From Prosthecobacter sp. (GTDB lineage: Bacteria; Verrucomicrobiota; Verrucomicrobiia; Verrucomicrobiales; Verrucomicrobiaceae), in contig NZ_JACSRD010000170.1 in the NCBI RefSeq assembly GCF_014879935.1, positions 1-40,023 of the forward strand: a stretch of 40,023 bases of DNA, in the 5' to 3' direction. The notes beneath the pieces were generated by a model. That model was not told the origin of the DNA. It saw only the letters and a list, made by a program, of their open reading frames with translations, and searched no databases. Both the position numbers and the translations under genes were made by a program. Below are positions 7,343 through 18,600 of this stretch, piece by piece. Each line of letters starts with the position of its first letter. The first letter of the stretch is position 1.

Positions 7343-8310
7343 TAGCTCACTTTGAAAGTTGGTGAGTCTTCCGGTTTGGTTTTGCGCCTGTCATAGAGCC
7401 GCGTGGTCGCGATGCTCGCATGACCCAACCACTCCTGCACCTTCGCAATGTCAGCTTCATGATCCAGTGCATTCGTTGCCGCTGTCGCCCGTAACCCATG
7501 CACACAGACGGCGCTTGGATCGAGGCCAAGCACACGCGCATACTTTCTCACCACATCCTTGTAAACTCCGTGTCCGGTCAGCGCTTCATCGAGACTGCCG
7601 GATGAGTTCTTGATCGGACGAAAAAGGGCGCTGCCAGGTTTGTCTCCATGCCCCGCGTGCTCCAGGTATTCGCTGATACGCTGCAAGCTGTGCGGATGCA
7701 CGGGCAGGAAGCGAATCTTGCCACCTTTGCCGTGAACGCGGAAGTGCAACACGCCGCGCCTCGATTGCAAATCACCGACCGCGAGCGAACACAGTTCAGC
7801 TCGACGCAAACCATGAAACAGCAGAATGGAAAGAATGGCGCGATCACGCAGCCCTTTGAGAGTGTCAGGTGCGGGTGCTTCGAGCAGAGCTTTCGCCTCA
7901 GCATCCCCCAACGCAGGGGATTTGCCTTCGTTCGTGCCTTGATTGGGACGCTTCACGCCATCAGCCGGATTGAACGGAACGGCATTGCACTCGCACAGGT
8001 AATCAAACAATGAAGCCACGGCAGAAAGTTTGCGGCGCACCGTGGACGCTTCCAAAGTGCGCGTCTCAAGCTGCTTGCGCCATGCAATGAGATGCGACCG
8101 TTTCACCAGGCGAAATTCTTCCGCTTGGTGAATGCCTGCGAACCGCATGAACTCCTGAACGTCGTTCTTGTATGCTCGCCGCGTGTTCGCGTTTTCGATG
8201 TTCGCGAACCACTCGACCTCTGGCGGCACGTTCGCCAAATTTTGAAACTCTGATGCCGTCAGCAAACGCTTGCTCGTTTCGACGACCAACCCTGAAGAAC
8301 CATTAACCAT
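7339..8310 (-). CDS. Tyrosine recombinase, XerC/XerD-like
   Basis: This 323-aa protein has the Xer layout: a SAM-like N-terminal core-binding domain (about 25-120; NTRRAYKNDVQEFMRF, TVRRKLSAVASLFDYL) and a catalytic domain. Visible catalytic residues are the Arg of LFHGLRRAEL (about 170), Lys of HGKGGK, HxxR at 271-274 (HGLRATAA), His297 (LGHAS) and Tyr306 (TTRLYDRR). Unlike the first recombinase it lacks an arm-type domain, as expected for Xer-type enzymes that resolve dimers or move simple elements. It is oriented opposite to the integrase at 4792. The 243 bp downstream of its start (8311-8553) are AT-rich around 8330-8400 and hold no supported gene. Confidence 0.93.
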   Translation of the reverse strand: MVNGSSGLVVETSKRLLTASEFQNLANVPPEVEWFANIENANTRRAYKNDVQEFMRFAGIHQAEEFRLVKRSHLIAWRKQLETRTLEASTVRRKLSAVASLFDYLCECNAVPFNPADGVKRPNQGTNEGKSPALGDAEAKALLEAPAPDTLKGLRDRAILSILLFHGLRRAELCSLAVGDLQSRRGVLHFRVHGKGGKIRFLPVHPHSLQRISEYLEHAGHGDKPGSALFRPIKNSSGSLDEALTGHGVYKDVVRKYARVLGLDPSAVCVHGLRATAATNALDHEADIAKVQEWLGHASIATTRLYDRRKTKPEDSPTFKVSY

Positions 8311-8544
8311 TCCAACCCCCTCACCCTGAACGCATTATAGTAGTGATAAAATACATTATCAATACCATGTGGATCATTTGAAATATTCGCTCCAATTGTG
8401 CTCCAAGCGATTCGAATCTGTGCTCTTTTAGCAACAGAATTTTTTGTCGTAAATCGGAACAAACCGGTAATTGTAACCCGCGTTGCTACCACTGACTGAC
8501 TCGCCAATACAATTGGCAGAAGTCCGTTTCTAATCCTTTGGACA

Positions 8545-8566
8545 CCTGATGGTTCACGCCATCAGG
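8545..8566 (-). terminator. Hairpin at the end of the export operon
   Basis: A perfect inverted repeat, CCTGATGG (8545-8552) and CCATCAGG (8559-8566) with a 6-base loop, overlaps the stop codon of the ABC permease. No U-tract follows on the minus strand, so it may stabilise the mRNA end or act with Rho rather than terminate alone. Confidence 0.4.
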
Positions 8567-9678
8567 CTTATGGTCTTGCGGAAGCGGGCCAGGGCCACGG
8601 AGTAAAAGACCGTGCCGATGGCAAGCAGCAGGACAAACGGCTGCCACACCACTTTGAGGCCCGCGCCGCGATAGAGGATGGCGCGGGATGCTGAGATGAA
8701 ATGGGTCGTAGGTGCAGCCTGCATGATGTTTTGGACGAATTCCGGCATGCTTTCGCGCGGGGTCATGCCTCCGGAGAGCATTTGCAAGGGCAGCAGGACT
8801 AGGATGAGCAGCAGGCCGAACTGCGGCATGGTGCGCGCCAGCGTGGCCATGAAGATTCCCATTGAAGTGGTGGCAAACAAATGCAGCACCGCGCCGGTCA
8901 GGAACAGCAGGATGGAACCCTCGATGGGCACATGCAGCAGGCCTTGAACGACGAACAGCAGGGAGAGTGTGGTCGCGACGAGGACGACGAGGGCCATGGA
9001 CCACACTTTGGAAAGCATGATCTCGGCGGGTTTCACGGGCATGACGAGCAGGTGCTCGATAGTGCCGTGTTCGCGCTCGCGGATCAGCGCCGCGCCGGTC
9101 AGGACAATGGAGAGCATGGTGACGAGGTTGATGATTTCCATCAAAGCTCCGAACCAGGCCGGGGTGAGGTTGGGATTGAAGCGGGCGCGTAATGTCAGAG
9201 TCACGGGGGCTGCAGGGACGCCGCGATAGCGCTGGAGAAACTCGGTGACCTCGCCATTGATGATCTGCTGGACGTAACCACTGCCCGTGAATGCCTGGCT
9301 CATCCGCGTGGCGTCCACATTCAACTGAAGCGTGGGACGCATTCCGGCAAGAACATCGCGCTGGAAATCAGGCGGGATGATGATGGCAAAGGTATAGTCT
9401 CCGGCATCCAGCCCCGCATCCACGTCGGCTGCGGAGATCATGGCGGGTGACATGAAGCTGGGTCGCTGAAAACTGGACGCGATTCGGGCTGAGAGCGGCG
9501 AAGTGTCCTCATCAGCGATGGCGATTGGGGCATGATGCAGTGCTTCCGGCATCGCCGTGGCAGATATGTAAACCATGGCCGTGAAGGCATAGACGATGAG
9601 CCCCATCATCATCGGGTCACGGGCCAGGCTCCAGAGTTCCTTCACCCCCAGGCGATAGATGTTGGCGAGACGGCTCAT
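8554..9678 (-). CDS. ABC-2 type transporter permease (YhhJ-like)
   Basis: The 374-aa inner-membrane permease has one N-terminal membrane helix (about 25-45), a large periplasmic domain (about 46-180) and five or more C-terminal helices (about 185-370). The motif IREREHGTIEHLLVMPVKP is the hallmark of ABC-2 permeases. It starts 2 bp after the RbbA-like gene stop and completes a yhiI-rbbA-yhhJ type export unit: adaptor, double ATPase fused to a permease, and this second permease. The expected role is export of a hydrophobic or cationic compound; the substrate is unknown. Confidence 0.92.
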   Translation of the reverse strand: MSRLANIYRLGVKELWSLARDPMMMGLIVYAFTAMVYISATAMPEALHHAPIAIADEDTSPLSARIASSFQRPSFMSPAMISAADVDAGLDAGDYTFAIIIPPDFQRDVLAGMRPTLQLNVDATRMSQAFTGSGYVQQIINGEVTEFLQRYRGVPAAPVTLTLRARFNPNLTPAWFGALMEIINLVTMLSIVLTGAALIREREHGTIEHLLVMPVKPAEIMLSKVWSMALVVLVATTLSLLFVVQGLLHVPIEGSILLFLTGAVLHLFATTSMGIFMATLARTMPQFGLLLILVLLPLQMLSGGMTPRESMPEFVQNIMQAAPTTHFISASRAILYRGAGLKVVWQPFVLLLAIGTVFYSVALARFRKTISLMA

Positions 9679-9680
9679 GA

Positions 9681-12428
9681 TCAGGTGTCTTGCTTGCGGA
9701 TCAGGGCAATCGCGACTCCCATGATCACAGGGACAGCCAGGATCAAAGGAATGAATGAGGCGTGGAGATCGGAAAAACCAAGCGCCTTGCTGAAGACGCC
9801 GCGACTGATCGTCAGGAAGTGCGTGGCCGGGTAGAGCCTTCCGATAACTGCTCCGGCACCTTCCAGTGAGGAGACAGGATTGATCAGGCCCGCGAACTGG
9901 GCAGTGGGAATCATGGTGCCAATCATGGTGACAAACATGGCTGCGATCTGGCTGCGGGTGAATGCCGAGGCCAGCAGACCAAAGCCCGTGGCGAACACGA
10001 CGAAGATGAGCGCGGCGGCAGCAAGTGTGGTGAAACTGCCTTTGACGGGCACGTCAAAGACGGTGACAGCCAGCAGTGTCATCAGCAGGAAATTCAGCAT
10101 CCCAAGAAAGATATAGGGCGCTTGTTTGCCGATCAGAAACTCGCTGCGCGTCACCGGTGTCACATGGAGGTTGACGATGGAGCCCAGCTCTTTCTCACGC
10201 ACCACGGAGAGTGCTGTGAGCATGGCCGGAATCATGAGCAGCAGCATGGGAATGACAGCCGGAACCATGGCGGGCCGACTGCGCACATCCGGGTTGTAGC
10301 GGAAGCGTGTCTCGATGTTCAGAGCACCCGAAGCGGACTCAAGCCCGGAGCTCCGCGCGGCCATTTGTGCCAGCCAGCCCTGATGCATTCCCGACACATA
10401 CCCCTGCGCGGTCTCGGCACGCTGCGGCATGGAACCGTCCACCCACGCGCCGATTTGCACGGGGGCTCCACGCTGCGCATCGCGGGCGAAACCGGGCGGG
10501 ATTTCGATGGCGAGCGCCAGTTCGCCGGAACGCATCCGGCGGTCGAGATCGGCTTCGTCAAGGATGGGAGCCTGCTGCACAAAATAGCGCGAGCCGTTGA
10601 GGTTAAGGACATAGTTTTGGCTCAGGGTGGTCTGGTCGTGGTCCAGCACGGCGAAGCTAAGGTTTTCCACGTCCAGGCTGATGCCGTAGCCCATGACGAA
10701 CATGAGCAGAGCCGTGCCGAAGAGTGACATGCCGGCAAGCACCGGATCGCGGCGCAACTCCAGCGCTTCTTTCCGCATGTAGCTGAATGTCCGGCCAAAG
10801 GCGAAGACCCGCTGTACGGGTGGTGCGGAGACACGGCCGGCGTCAGGCATCGGGGACACTGCCAGGGAGGATGCGGCGGGCAGATTGTCGCTGGCCGACG
10901 CCTCTTGAAGATGTTTGATGAACACCTCCTCCAGCGAGTGGGCACTGCTGTCCCTCACCAACTCTTCAGGGGGACCGCTGACGAGCACCCGCCCGGAGTG
11001 CATCAGCGAGACGCGGTCACACCGCTCCGCCTCGTTCATGAAATGGGTGGAAATGAAAATGGTGACTTTGTCCTGCCGGGCCAGATCGAGCATGAGTTGC
11101 CAAAACTGATCACGGGCGATGGGATCGACGCCGGAAGTCGGCTCGTCGAGGATCAGCAAGGTTGGTTTGTGAACCATGGCCACGGCCAGGGACAAGCGTT
11201 GCCGCACGCCGAGCGGCAGCGCCTCAGGCATGGATGAGAGCACGCCTTCAAGCCCGAAGCGCTTCGCCATCTCATCCACCCGGGCCGGGATTTCTTCCGC
11301 AGGGACCTGGAACAGGCGGGCGTGAAGAACGAGGTTTTGCTCCACCGTCAGTTCCGTGTAGAGGGAGAAGGACTGCGACATGTAGCCGACGCGCCGACGC
11401 GTACCGACATCACGCGGATCGACTTCATGGCCCAGCAGCCATGCCTTGCCCTCCGTGGGCGGCAGCAGGCCGGTGAGCATTTTCATGGTCGTGGTTTTGC
11501 CGCAGCCGTTGGAGCCAAGGAACCCGAAGATCTCGCCGCGCCGGATGCGCAGATCCACCCGCTCCACGGCAGTGAAGTCGCCGAAACGCATGGTCAGCCC
11601 CCGTGCTTCGATGGCGGTCACATCCTTCTCGGAGGGGGCGAAGCGGGAAACCACCACCGGCTGGTGGAGACGCCGTTTTTCCTCCGGCAGCAGGGCGATG
11701 AAGGTGGCATCCAGGGAATCCGTCGCGGTGCGTGTGCGCAGTTCGGAGGGAGTGCCGGTGGCCAACACCTTGCCCGCATCCATGGCCACCAGCCAGTCGA
11801 AGCGATCTGCCTCCTCCATGTAAGCCGTCGCCACAATCACGCTCATCCCAGGCCGTTCCCGGCGGATGCCGTCCACGAGGCTCCAGAACTGGCTGCGAGA
11901 GAGTGGATCAACCCCTGTGGTCGGTTCGTCGAGAATGAGCAGGTCCGGGTCGTGGATGAGCGCGCAGCAGATGCCCAGCTTCTGTTTCATGCCGCCGGAT
12001 AGCTTACCCACCGGGCGGTCAAGGAAAGGCCGCAGACCGGTGCGCGTCGTCAGTTCGTCGATCCGGCGGCGGCACTCGGCGCGGTCATGCCCGAAGAGAC
12101 GCCCGAAGAACTGCAGGTTCTCTTCAATGGAAAGGGTGAGATACAAGTTCTTGCCCAATCCCTGCGGCATGTAGGCGATGCGTGAGCACACCGCACGGCG
12201 ATGTCGGGCGCTGGCCATGTCGCCACCCAGCGTTTCCACCTTGCCCGCCTGCACCTTGTGTGCGCCTGCGATCAGGGAAAGGAGGCTCGATTTGCCAACG
12301 CCGTCCGGGCCGATCAAACCCACCAGGCTGCCGCCGGGCAAATCAAGATCAATGCCATCCAACGCAAGCGTGCGTCGATGGCGGAGACGCACTCCGCGCA
12401 GACTGGCAACGACGGCGGCGGTGTTCAT
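9681..12428 (-). CDS. ABC transporter with two ATPase domains fused to an ABC-2 permease (RbbA-like)
   Basis: With the ATG at 12428 the protein is 915 aa. ATPase domain 1: Walker A GPDGVGKS (40-47), signature LSGGMKQ (143-149), Walker B LLILDEP (163-169). ATPase domain 2: Walker [10 protein letters not shown] (305-313), a degenerate signature LPLGVRQR (404-411), Walker B LLILDEP (424-430) and a normal STH switch. Domain 1 has ATAY in place of the switch histidine, as I recall for RbbA. A permease domain follows from about 560 with [18 protein letters not shown]. The chosen ATG overlaps the stop of the upstream adaptor gene as ATGA; a start 20 codons earlier would lie inside that gene. RbbA was first named for ribosome association, but this operon context argues for export. 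Confidence 0.93.
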   Translation of the reverse strand: MNTAAVVASLRGVRLRHRRTLALDGIDLDLPGGSLVGLIGPDGVGKSSLLSLIAGAHKVQAGKVETLGGDMASARHRRAVCSRIAYMPQGLGKNLYLTLSIEENLQFFGRLFGHDRAECRRRIDELTTRTGLRPFLDRPVGKLSGGMKQKLGICCALIHDPDLLILDEPTTGVDPLSRSQFWSLVDGIRRERPGMSVIVATAYMEEADRFDWLVAMDAGKVLATGTPSELRTRTATDSLDATFIALLPEEKRRLHQPVVVSRFAPSEKDVTAIEARGLTMRFGDFTAVERVDLRIRRGEIFGFLGSNGCGKTTTMKMLTGLLPPTEGKAWLLGHEVDPRDVGTRRRVGYMSQSFSLYTELTVEQNLVLHARLFQVPAEEIPARVDEMAKRFGLEGVLSSMPEALPLGVRQRLSLAVAMVHKPTLLILDEPTSGVDPIARDQFWQLMLDLARQDKVTIFISTHFMNEAERCDRVSLMHSGRVLVSGPPEELVRDSSAHSLEEVFIKHLQEASASDNLPAASSLAVSPMPDAGRVSAPPVQRVFAFGRTFSYMRKEALELRRDPVLAGMSLFGTALLMFVMGYGISLDVENLSFAVLDHDQTTLSQNYVLNLNGSRYFVQQAPILDEADLDRRMRSGELALAIEIPPGFARDAQRGAPVQIGAWVDGSMPQRAETAQGYVSGMHQGWLAQMAARSSGLESASGALNIETRFRYNPDVRSRPAMVPAVIPMLLLMIPAMLTALSVVREKELGSIVNLHVTPVTRSEFLIGKQAPYIFLGMLNFLLMTLLAVTVFDVPVKGSFTTLAAAALIFVVFATGFGLLASAFTRSQIAAMFVTMIGTMIPTAQFAGLINPVSSLEGAGAVIGRLYPATHFLTISRGVFSKALGFSDLHASFIPLILAVPVIMGVAIALIRKQDT

Positions 12429-13501
12429 TGGGGCAGCTTTAATGCCAGATGGGAGGGCCACTCCGCCTGCGCGTCGATCTTCACCCACGCGACTCCCGGC
12501 AGCCCCGTCTTCACACGCTCCAGATGTTCTTTCAGCAAGCCACGGTCAATCTGCGCTTTGACGCGAAACATCAACTTCTGGCGTTCGCTCGCGGTCTCCA
12601 CCGTCTTGGGCGTGAACTGCGCGACGCTCGCCACATACGAGACACGCGCCGGGATCACAAACTGCGGTGCTGCATCCAGGATGAGCCTCACCTCGCTGCC
12701 GAGCGCCACCCTGCCCGCCACTGTCTCGGGTAGAAAGAAGGTCAGATACACGTCACCTAGATCCACGAGGTTCAAAACCTTCCCCCCAGCGCCCAGCACC
12801 TCTCCTGGTTGCGTGATCAGATACTGCACCCGTCCATCGCGGGGCGCTTTCAGCGTGCAGTCATCGAGTTCGGCCTGCACGCGGCCCACAGTCGCCTGCA
12901 CTGCCTCCACCATCACCTCTGCATCCTGCACCTGTGCGCTGGCTGCGGCCACAGCACCCCCGGCTGCCGCCACCTGCGCCTTTGCCGCCTTGATCGCCGC
13001 CTCTGCGCTTTTCGCGCGGGCACGATCATCGTCGAGGTTTTGTTCGGACACCGCATTCTTTGTCGCAAGCGATTCGGTGCGCACCAGCCGTTGCTGCGCC
13101 GCCTGCTCCTCGCTCTCGCGCTGGAGAACCACAGCCTCGGCTGCCAGTTTTTCGCTCTCCCGCGCCGTCACCTGCGCCTGGGCGGTGATGATCGCATTTT
13201 TCGCCTGCCGAAGCTTTGCCTGGGCCTCCAGAAACTGGGCATCCAGAATGTCGGTCTGAATCCGGGCGAGCACCTGGCCTTCCTTCACGAAATCGCCTTC
13301 ACCCACCAGAACCTCCGCCAAACGCCCAGGCACTCGGGCTGCGAGATTGATCTCGGTGGCCTCAATGCGTCCGTTGCCAGATACGACCCCTGGAGCAAGA
13401 TCGCCCTTCAGGCCATGCCGCCAGAAAAGGACAGCCGCCACGGCTAAGACTAAGGCGAGCACGACGGCTACCGCCAAGATTCGGGATTTCAGCATATTCA
13501 T
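12425..13501 (-). CDS. HlyD-family membrane fusion protein (YhiI-like)
   Basis: This 358-aa periplasmic adaptor links an inner-membrane transporter to an outer-membrane channel. One N-terminal membrane anchor (residues about 8-28, [19 protein letters not shown]) is followed by a lipoyl half-motif ([21 protein letters not shown]), a long alanine- and glutamine-rich coiled coil (about 85-210), the second lipoyl half ([20 protein letters not shown]) and a beta-barrel domain. Its stop overlaps the RbbA-like start (ATGA), so the two are translationally coupled. The outer-membrane channel encoded at 14241 may serve both this and the RND pump. Confidence 0.93.
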   Translation of the reverse strand: MNMLKSRILAVAVVLALVLAVAAVLFWRHGLKGDLAPGVVSGNGRIEATEINLAARVPGRLAEVLVGEGDFVKEGQVLARIQTDILDAQFLEAQAKLRQAKNAIITAQAQVTARESEKLAAEAVVLQRESEEQAAQQRLVRTESLATKNAVSEQNLDDDRARAKSAEAAIKAAKAQVAAAGGAVAAASAQVQDAEVMVEAVQATVGRVQAELDDCTLKAPRDGRVQYLITQPGEVLGAGGKVLNLVDLGDVYLTFFLPETVAGRVALGSEVRLILDAAPQFVIPARVSYVASVAQFTPKTVETASERQKLMFRVKAQIDRGLLKEHLERVKTGLPGVAWVKIDAQAEWPSHLALKLPQ

Positions 13502-13567
13502 CGTGTTAAATAAATCAGCGCAGAAGCGCGTTCATGAGGTGCCCCCCTTCCACTTTGGACCCTTGAT

Positions 13568-14200
13568 CTATGCCAGAGATTCGCCGGTGCCATAGGTGAG
13601 GACTTCGGAAACGGAGAGGCGGACTTTGCGGGGCCAGTTGCCCGGAGCTGGATAACCCACCGCCAGGAGCATCACCGGCAGGTAGCGCTCGGAAATTTGG
13701 AACTCCCGCTTCACCCCTTCCGGGTCAAACCCGATCATCGGGCCGGAAACCAGCCCTTTCGCTTCGGCGGCGAGCATCAGAGTCATGGCTGCCAGCGAAG
13801 CCGACCGGATGGCTTCGTCACGCTGGGCCGCTGGGTTTGCATACATCTGGCCAGCCATGCCGACCATCCCGTCCACCACAGCTTGGTCGATTATGCCAGC
13901 CTTGACGGACCGACCTAAAGTTTCGGCTAGCTTCGTGTGGGCCAGCAGGTCGCCCAATACGATGAAGGTGACGGCCGCATCTATCACCTTTTGCTGGCCG
14001 TAGGCGACCGCTTTGAGTCGTTCTTTGTCCTGCGGCTCGGTGATGGCAACAAAGCGCCAGTGTTGCTGGTTAAACGAGGATGGTGCCTGTGTGGCGCAAG
14101 CGACCAATTCTTCGATTACGGTGTGCGAGAGCGATGTGTCTGGGGCAAACTTGTTGGCCGAGATTCGTTGATTGATGATTCCGAGTGTGTGCATGTCCAA
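13568..14200 (-). CDS. Nitroreductase-family FMN oxidoreductase
   Basis: The 210-aa protein belongs to the FMN-dependent nitroreductase fold: an RISANKF start-of-domain region, then [20 protein letters not shown], which binds the FMN phosphate, and the C-terminal [19 protein letters not shown]. Such enzymes reduce nitro groups, quinones or similar compounds with NAD(P)H in the cytoplasm; the closest families I would compare are YdgI/MhqN-type reductases. It lies inside the export operon, 40 bp after the outer-membrane channel gene and 66 bp before the HlyD gene, suggesting that the operon answers to a redox-active toxic compound. Start could also be the ATG at 14194. Confidence 0.88.
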   Translation of the reverse strand: MDMHTLGIINQRISANKFAPDTSLSHTVIEELVACATQAPSSFNQQHWRFVAITEPQDKERLKAVAYGQQKVIDAAVTFIVLGDLLAHTKLAETLGRSVKAGIIDQAVVDGMVGMAGQMYANPAAQRDEAIRSASLAAMTLMLAAEAKGLVSGPMIGFDPEGVKREFQISERYLPVMLLAVGYPAPGNWPRKVRLSVSEVLTYGTGESLA

Positions 14201-14240
14201 GTGTGGTGAGTATTTGGTGGTGGGTCAAAAAATCGCGCGA

Positions 14241-15635
14241 TCACCACTCACCTCCCAGCGCCTTGATCAGGCGGACGGTGGCGATGTGGCGCTGCGCGGA
14301 GATTTGGGCGGTCTGACGTTCCGTAAGGAGGCGGGTGCGCTCGGCGTCGAGGAGTTCGAGATAACTGAGGGTGCCACGCTCATAGGACTCGCGAATGAGG
14401 TCAGTGGCTTTGGTGGAGGCGGTGAGGGCATCGCCGATGGCGCTGGCCTGCTCGCGCAGGTAGCGGGTTTGGGCGAGACTGGTCTCCACATCGCGGATGC
14501 CGGTGAGGACGGTCTGGCGGTAATTCGCGATGGCTTCTTCGCGGGCGGCTTTGTGACGCTTGACGTTGAAGTGGATGACGGCCCAGCCGGTGAGCGGGAG
14601 GCTGACGCTGGGGCCGATGCTCCATACTTTGCTGTTGCCGGTGAGCAGGGTGTCCACTTCTTTGCTCAAGTAGCCGCCGGTGCCGGTGAGACGGACGGCG
14701 GGGAAATAGTCGGCGGTTGCGACGCCGATGTCGGCATTGCGGGCTGCGACGATGCGCTCGGCGGCGGCGATGTCCGGACGGCGCTCCAACATGCTGGCGG
14801 GGATGCCTGCGGGGATGACGGGCGGGGCTTTGGAGCCGATGGGATGCTCGCGAAGGGTGAAGCTGCTGGCGGGCTGGCCGCACAGGAGGGCGAGAGTGTC
14901 GCTGGCTTCCTGACGCTGGCGCTTTACGTCGGCGAGTTCAGCCTTGGCAGTGGCCACTTCGGTCTGGGCTCGGGCGAGATCGGTCTCAGGGATGGCTCCG
15001 GCTTTGAACTTGTCGTTGAGAAGGTTCACAAATTTTTCCCGCAGGGCGATGGTGCGGCGCAGGGCGTCGAGTTCGGCATCGGCGGCGCGGAGCAGGAAGT
15101 ATTGTGCGGCGACATCGCCAGTGAGGGTGAGGATGGCGCTGTGGTAGCTGGCGGAGGTGGAATCGGCGGTGGCGCGGGCGCTCTCGACTTCGCGCCGCAC
15201 CTTGCCCCAGAAGTCTATCTCGTAGCTGAGGTCGATGATGGTGCTGAAGCTGTTGACGCGCCCACGCGGGATGGCAACGGGCACGGGGGTGGGCAGATTG
15301 CCGGAGAACTGCTCGCGCTTGGTGTCGCCTTTGAGGCGGATGTCGGGCGCCCACTCGGAGGCGCTGATGCGGGCGGAGGCGCGAGCCTGATCGACGCGGG
15401 CGGCAGCGGACTTCAAGGATGGGCTGGCTTGAAGCGCGAGGGCTTCGAGGCGGTTGAGTTCGCTGTCGCGGAAGACTTTCCACCATTCGCCACGCGCGGT
15501 GTCATCGCGCGGGGCAGCGGTCTGCCAGCGCCATTTCGCGGGGGTGATGTCGGCGGTGTCGGGCTGCTTGTAATTCGGGCCGACGGCGCAGGAGGCGAGG
15601 CCAAGCGCAAGGGCTGCAAGAAGGGTCTTGGTCAT
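14241..15635 (-). CDS. Outer-membrane efflux lipoprotein (NodT/OprM type)
   Basis: The 464-aa precursor has a lipoprotein signal ending in ALGLASC (lipid-bearing Cys16) and then AVGPNYKQPD, the classic NodT/OprM start. Two repeated outer-membrane-efflux halves follow (about 60-250 and 265-455), including TRYLREQASAIGDAL and YERGTLSYLELLDAER near the C-terminus. It forms the trimeric outer-membrane tunnel. The start lies 6 bp after the RND pump stop. It is the only channel gene in the operon, so it probably serves the RND pump and perhaps the ABC unit as well. Confidence 0.95.
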   Translation of the reverse strand: MTKTLLAALALGLASCAVGPNYKQPDTADITPAKWRWQTAAPRDDTARGEWWKVFRDSELNRLEALALQASPSLKSAAARVDQARASARISASEWAPDIRLKGDTKREQFSGNLPTPVPVAIPRGRVNSFSTIIDLSYEIDFWGKVRREVESARATADSTSASYHSAILTLTGDVAAQYFLLRAADAELDALRRTIALREKFVNLLNDKFKAGAIPETDLARAQTEVATAKAELADVKRQRQEASDTLALLCGQPASSFTLREHPIGSKAPPVIPAGIPASMLERRPDIAAAERIVAARNADIGVATADYFPAVRLTGTGGYLSKEVDTLLTGNSKVWSIGPSVSLPLTGWAVIHFNVKRHKAAREEAIANYRQTVLTGIRDVETSLAQTRYLREQASAIGDALTASTKATDLIRESYERGTLSYLELLDAERTRLLTERQTAQISAQRHIATVRLIKALGGEW

Positions 15636-15641
15636 GAGGTG

Positions 15642-18600
15642 CTAGTGGGTTGGCTGGCCTTGTTCGCGTTCGCGGGTCTTCGTTCCCTTGGCGAGGGCTT
15701 TCGCGATGCGCCTCTTTCTGATGCGATCTGGGAACTGAATGAGGTCGTCGAAGATGGAATAGATGACGGGCGTGGCGAGCAGCGTGAGCAGCAAGGATAG
15801 GCTCTGGCCGCCGAGAATGACGCCCGCCGTGGCATTGTTATAGGCGGCACCGACGCCCTTCGCAGTCATCATGGGGATCATGCCCGCGACGAAAGCCAGC
15901 GTGGTCATGAGGATGGGGCGCAGACGCTCTTTGTTGGCGAGCAGGATGGCATCGAGCCGGTCCATGCCTTTGGCACGAAGCTGGTTGGTGTGGTCGATTT
16001 GCAGGATGCCGTTCTTTTTCACCATGCCGAAGAGCACGAGGATGCCGAGCATGGAGAAGATGTTCACCGACTGCTGGAAGAGGATGAGCGAGAGGATGGC
16101 AAAGGGCAGCGTGAGCGGCAAGGCGAGCAGAATGGTGAGCGGATGCACCCAGCTCTCAAACTGCGCGGCGAGGATGAGATACATGAAGATGAAGGCCATC
16201 AAAAACGCGACCATGAAGGCCTTTCCCGCCTTGGCCATTTCCTTCGAGCGTCCGACGCTGCCACTGGCGTAGTCGGCCGGCAGGTTGAGCATCTTCACGG
16301 CGGTGGCGATGCCATCAAGGATTTCGGTTTCACCCACTCCAGGGGCGTTGTTGGCGGTGATGGTGACCTGGCGGCGGCGGTTGAGACGGTTGATCTGCGA
16401 GGGGCTGTCCGTGTTTTCCAGCGTGAGCAGATTGGTGATGGCGACGGGTCCGGCCTTGGTGGAGGGCACGGTGAGGAGATTGAGGATTTCGCGGGTGTTG
16501 CGGTAGCTCTCCTCAGCCTGGAGATGGATGTCGTATTGCTCGCCGCTGTCGTCGAAGGTGGAGACGTCGAGACCGCCGACGAGCAGGCGCAGCGTGCCGG
16601 AGATGTCCTGGATGCTGGCTCCCATCTCGCCTGCTTTGTTGCGGTCCACGCTGCCGGAGATTTCAGGCTTGCCGGGAATGAGAGTGCTGTCGAGGTCGCG
16701 GATGCCGGGGAGGTCTTTGACGTCTTTGATCACTGATGCCGTGGCGCGGGTAAGCGTGTCGAGGTCAGGCCCGGCGATGAAATACTGCACGTTGGCGCTG
16801 GACTGGCCCGTGTTGAAAGGCGGGACAGAGAGCACGGTGATGCGCCATTCCGTGGGGAAACGCGGTACGATCTCTTTGCGCACGCGGTCCATGAGGGTCT
16901 GCTGGTCTTCGCGCAAAGCGGGATCATTCAGGCGCACGAAGATGCCTGCGAGATTCGGCGTGCGCTGGTCATTGTCCCCGATGGTGAGAAGTGTGCCGTC
17001 CACGCCGGGCAGCTCGCGGATCGCACGGGCGAAGCGCTCGGCCATGAGATCGGTGGCGGCGAGGCTGGTGCCCTCCGGCGTGCGGATGTTCACCACGAAC
17101 TCCGCCTCCTCCACCGGCGGCAGGAAGCTCTTTTGCACGATCTTCATCAGCGTGGGCACGGCGGCGAGAATGCCGAAGCAGCCCAGCACGATGATCCAGC
17201 GATGCCGCATGGAAAAGCGCAGCAGCACCATGTAAAACGCCTCCACCGGGCGGTAGAAGATGTTTACCAGATGCTCCAGCCAGGCGTCAAACCGCGTGGC
17301 GTGGCCTTTGCGGAACATGCGGGCGGAGAGCGTGGGCGTGAGCGTGAAGCTGACCAGCAGCGAAACCGCGATGGCGAAAGCCATGGTGAGGCCGAAACTC
17401 TTCAGGAACATGCCCACAATGCCGCTGAGGAAGGCCACGGGCACGAACACCGCGAGCAGCGATAGCGTGGTGGCCAGGACGGCCATGCCGATCTCCTTCG
17501 GTCCTTCCACGGACGCGGTGAAGGAGTCCTCGCCCTTCTCTTCCATGTGGCGGAAAATGTTTTCCACCACGATGATGGCATCATCAATGACGATGCCGAC
17601 CGCCAACGCGAGGGCGACGAGGCTGATGACGTTTAATGTCACTCCCTGCGCCCACATAACGCCGAACGCGGCGATGATGGAGGTGGGAATCGCGAGCGCG
17701 GAGATGATGGTGGCGCGTGAGTTGCCAAGGAAAATCAAAACGATCACGGCGGCGAAAATGGCCCCCAGCACCAAGTGCTCCTTCACCGCGTGAACGCTGG
17801 TGCGGATGACTTGCGACGTGTCGCGCACCATTTCGACATCGTAGCCTGCGGGCAGCAGTTTTTTAACATCGCCGAGCTTCTCATTCACCGCATCCACCAC
17901 GGCCACCGTGTTTGTGCCGCTTTGTTTACGGATGGAGAGCACCACAGAGGGCACGCCATTGTTACGGGCCACGGTTTTTTGCTCCTCGGCCCCGTCTTCC
18001 ACCCGCGCCACGTCACGCACGCGGACCAGACCGCCGTCCGCCTCGCGCAAGACGAGCATGCCGATCTCCTCCACGCTCCGTGCCTTGCCCAGCACGCGGA
18101 AGCCCGCCTCGCTGGCCGCATTCTTCACCGTGCCGGCAGGGATTTGCACGTTCTGTGCGCGGAGGCCGCGCTGCACGTCCGCAGCGGTCAGATTGTAGGA
18201 GCGCAGCCGCATCGGATCGAGCCACACATTGATCTGCCGCAGTCTTCCGCCCAGCAGCGTGATCTGCCCCACACCACCCACGCTTTCAAGCTGCCGCCGC
18301 AACACCTTGTCGGCAAACTCGGTGATCTCGCGCACCGGCTTGTCGGCCACGAGGGCGATGTTCAAAATAGGCGCGGCATCGGGATCGAGCTTCTCGATGA
18401 TCGGCGCGTCCACCTCCTCCGGCAGATCGGGGATGATACGGGCGATGCGGTCCCGCACTTCCTGTGAGGCCACGTCGATGTTTTTCTCCAGCACAAAAGT
18501 CACCAGCACCTGCGAGATGCCCTCGCTTGAAATGGAGCGCAGTTCATCAATGCCTGCGACGGTGTTCACCGCCTCCTCGATCTTGTCCGTGATCTCGGTC

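Noticed and set aside
8259..8507. An 82-codon frame upstream of the Xer-like recombinase
   Set aside because: It overlaps the recombinase start, has no family features or ribosome-binding site, and lies in AT-rich intergenic DNA.
14172..15800. A 542-codon glycine-rich frame on the plus strand
   Set aside because: It is the mirror of the outer-membrane channel gene, which has a lipoprotein signal and full family motifs on the other strand.
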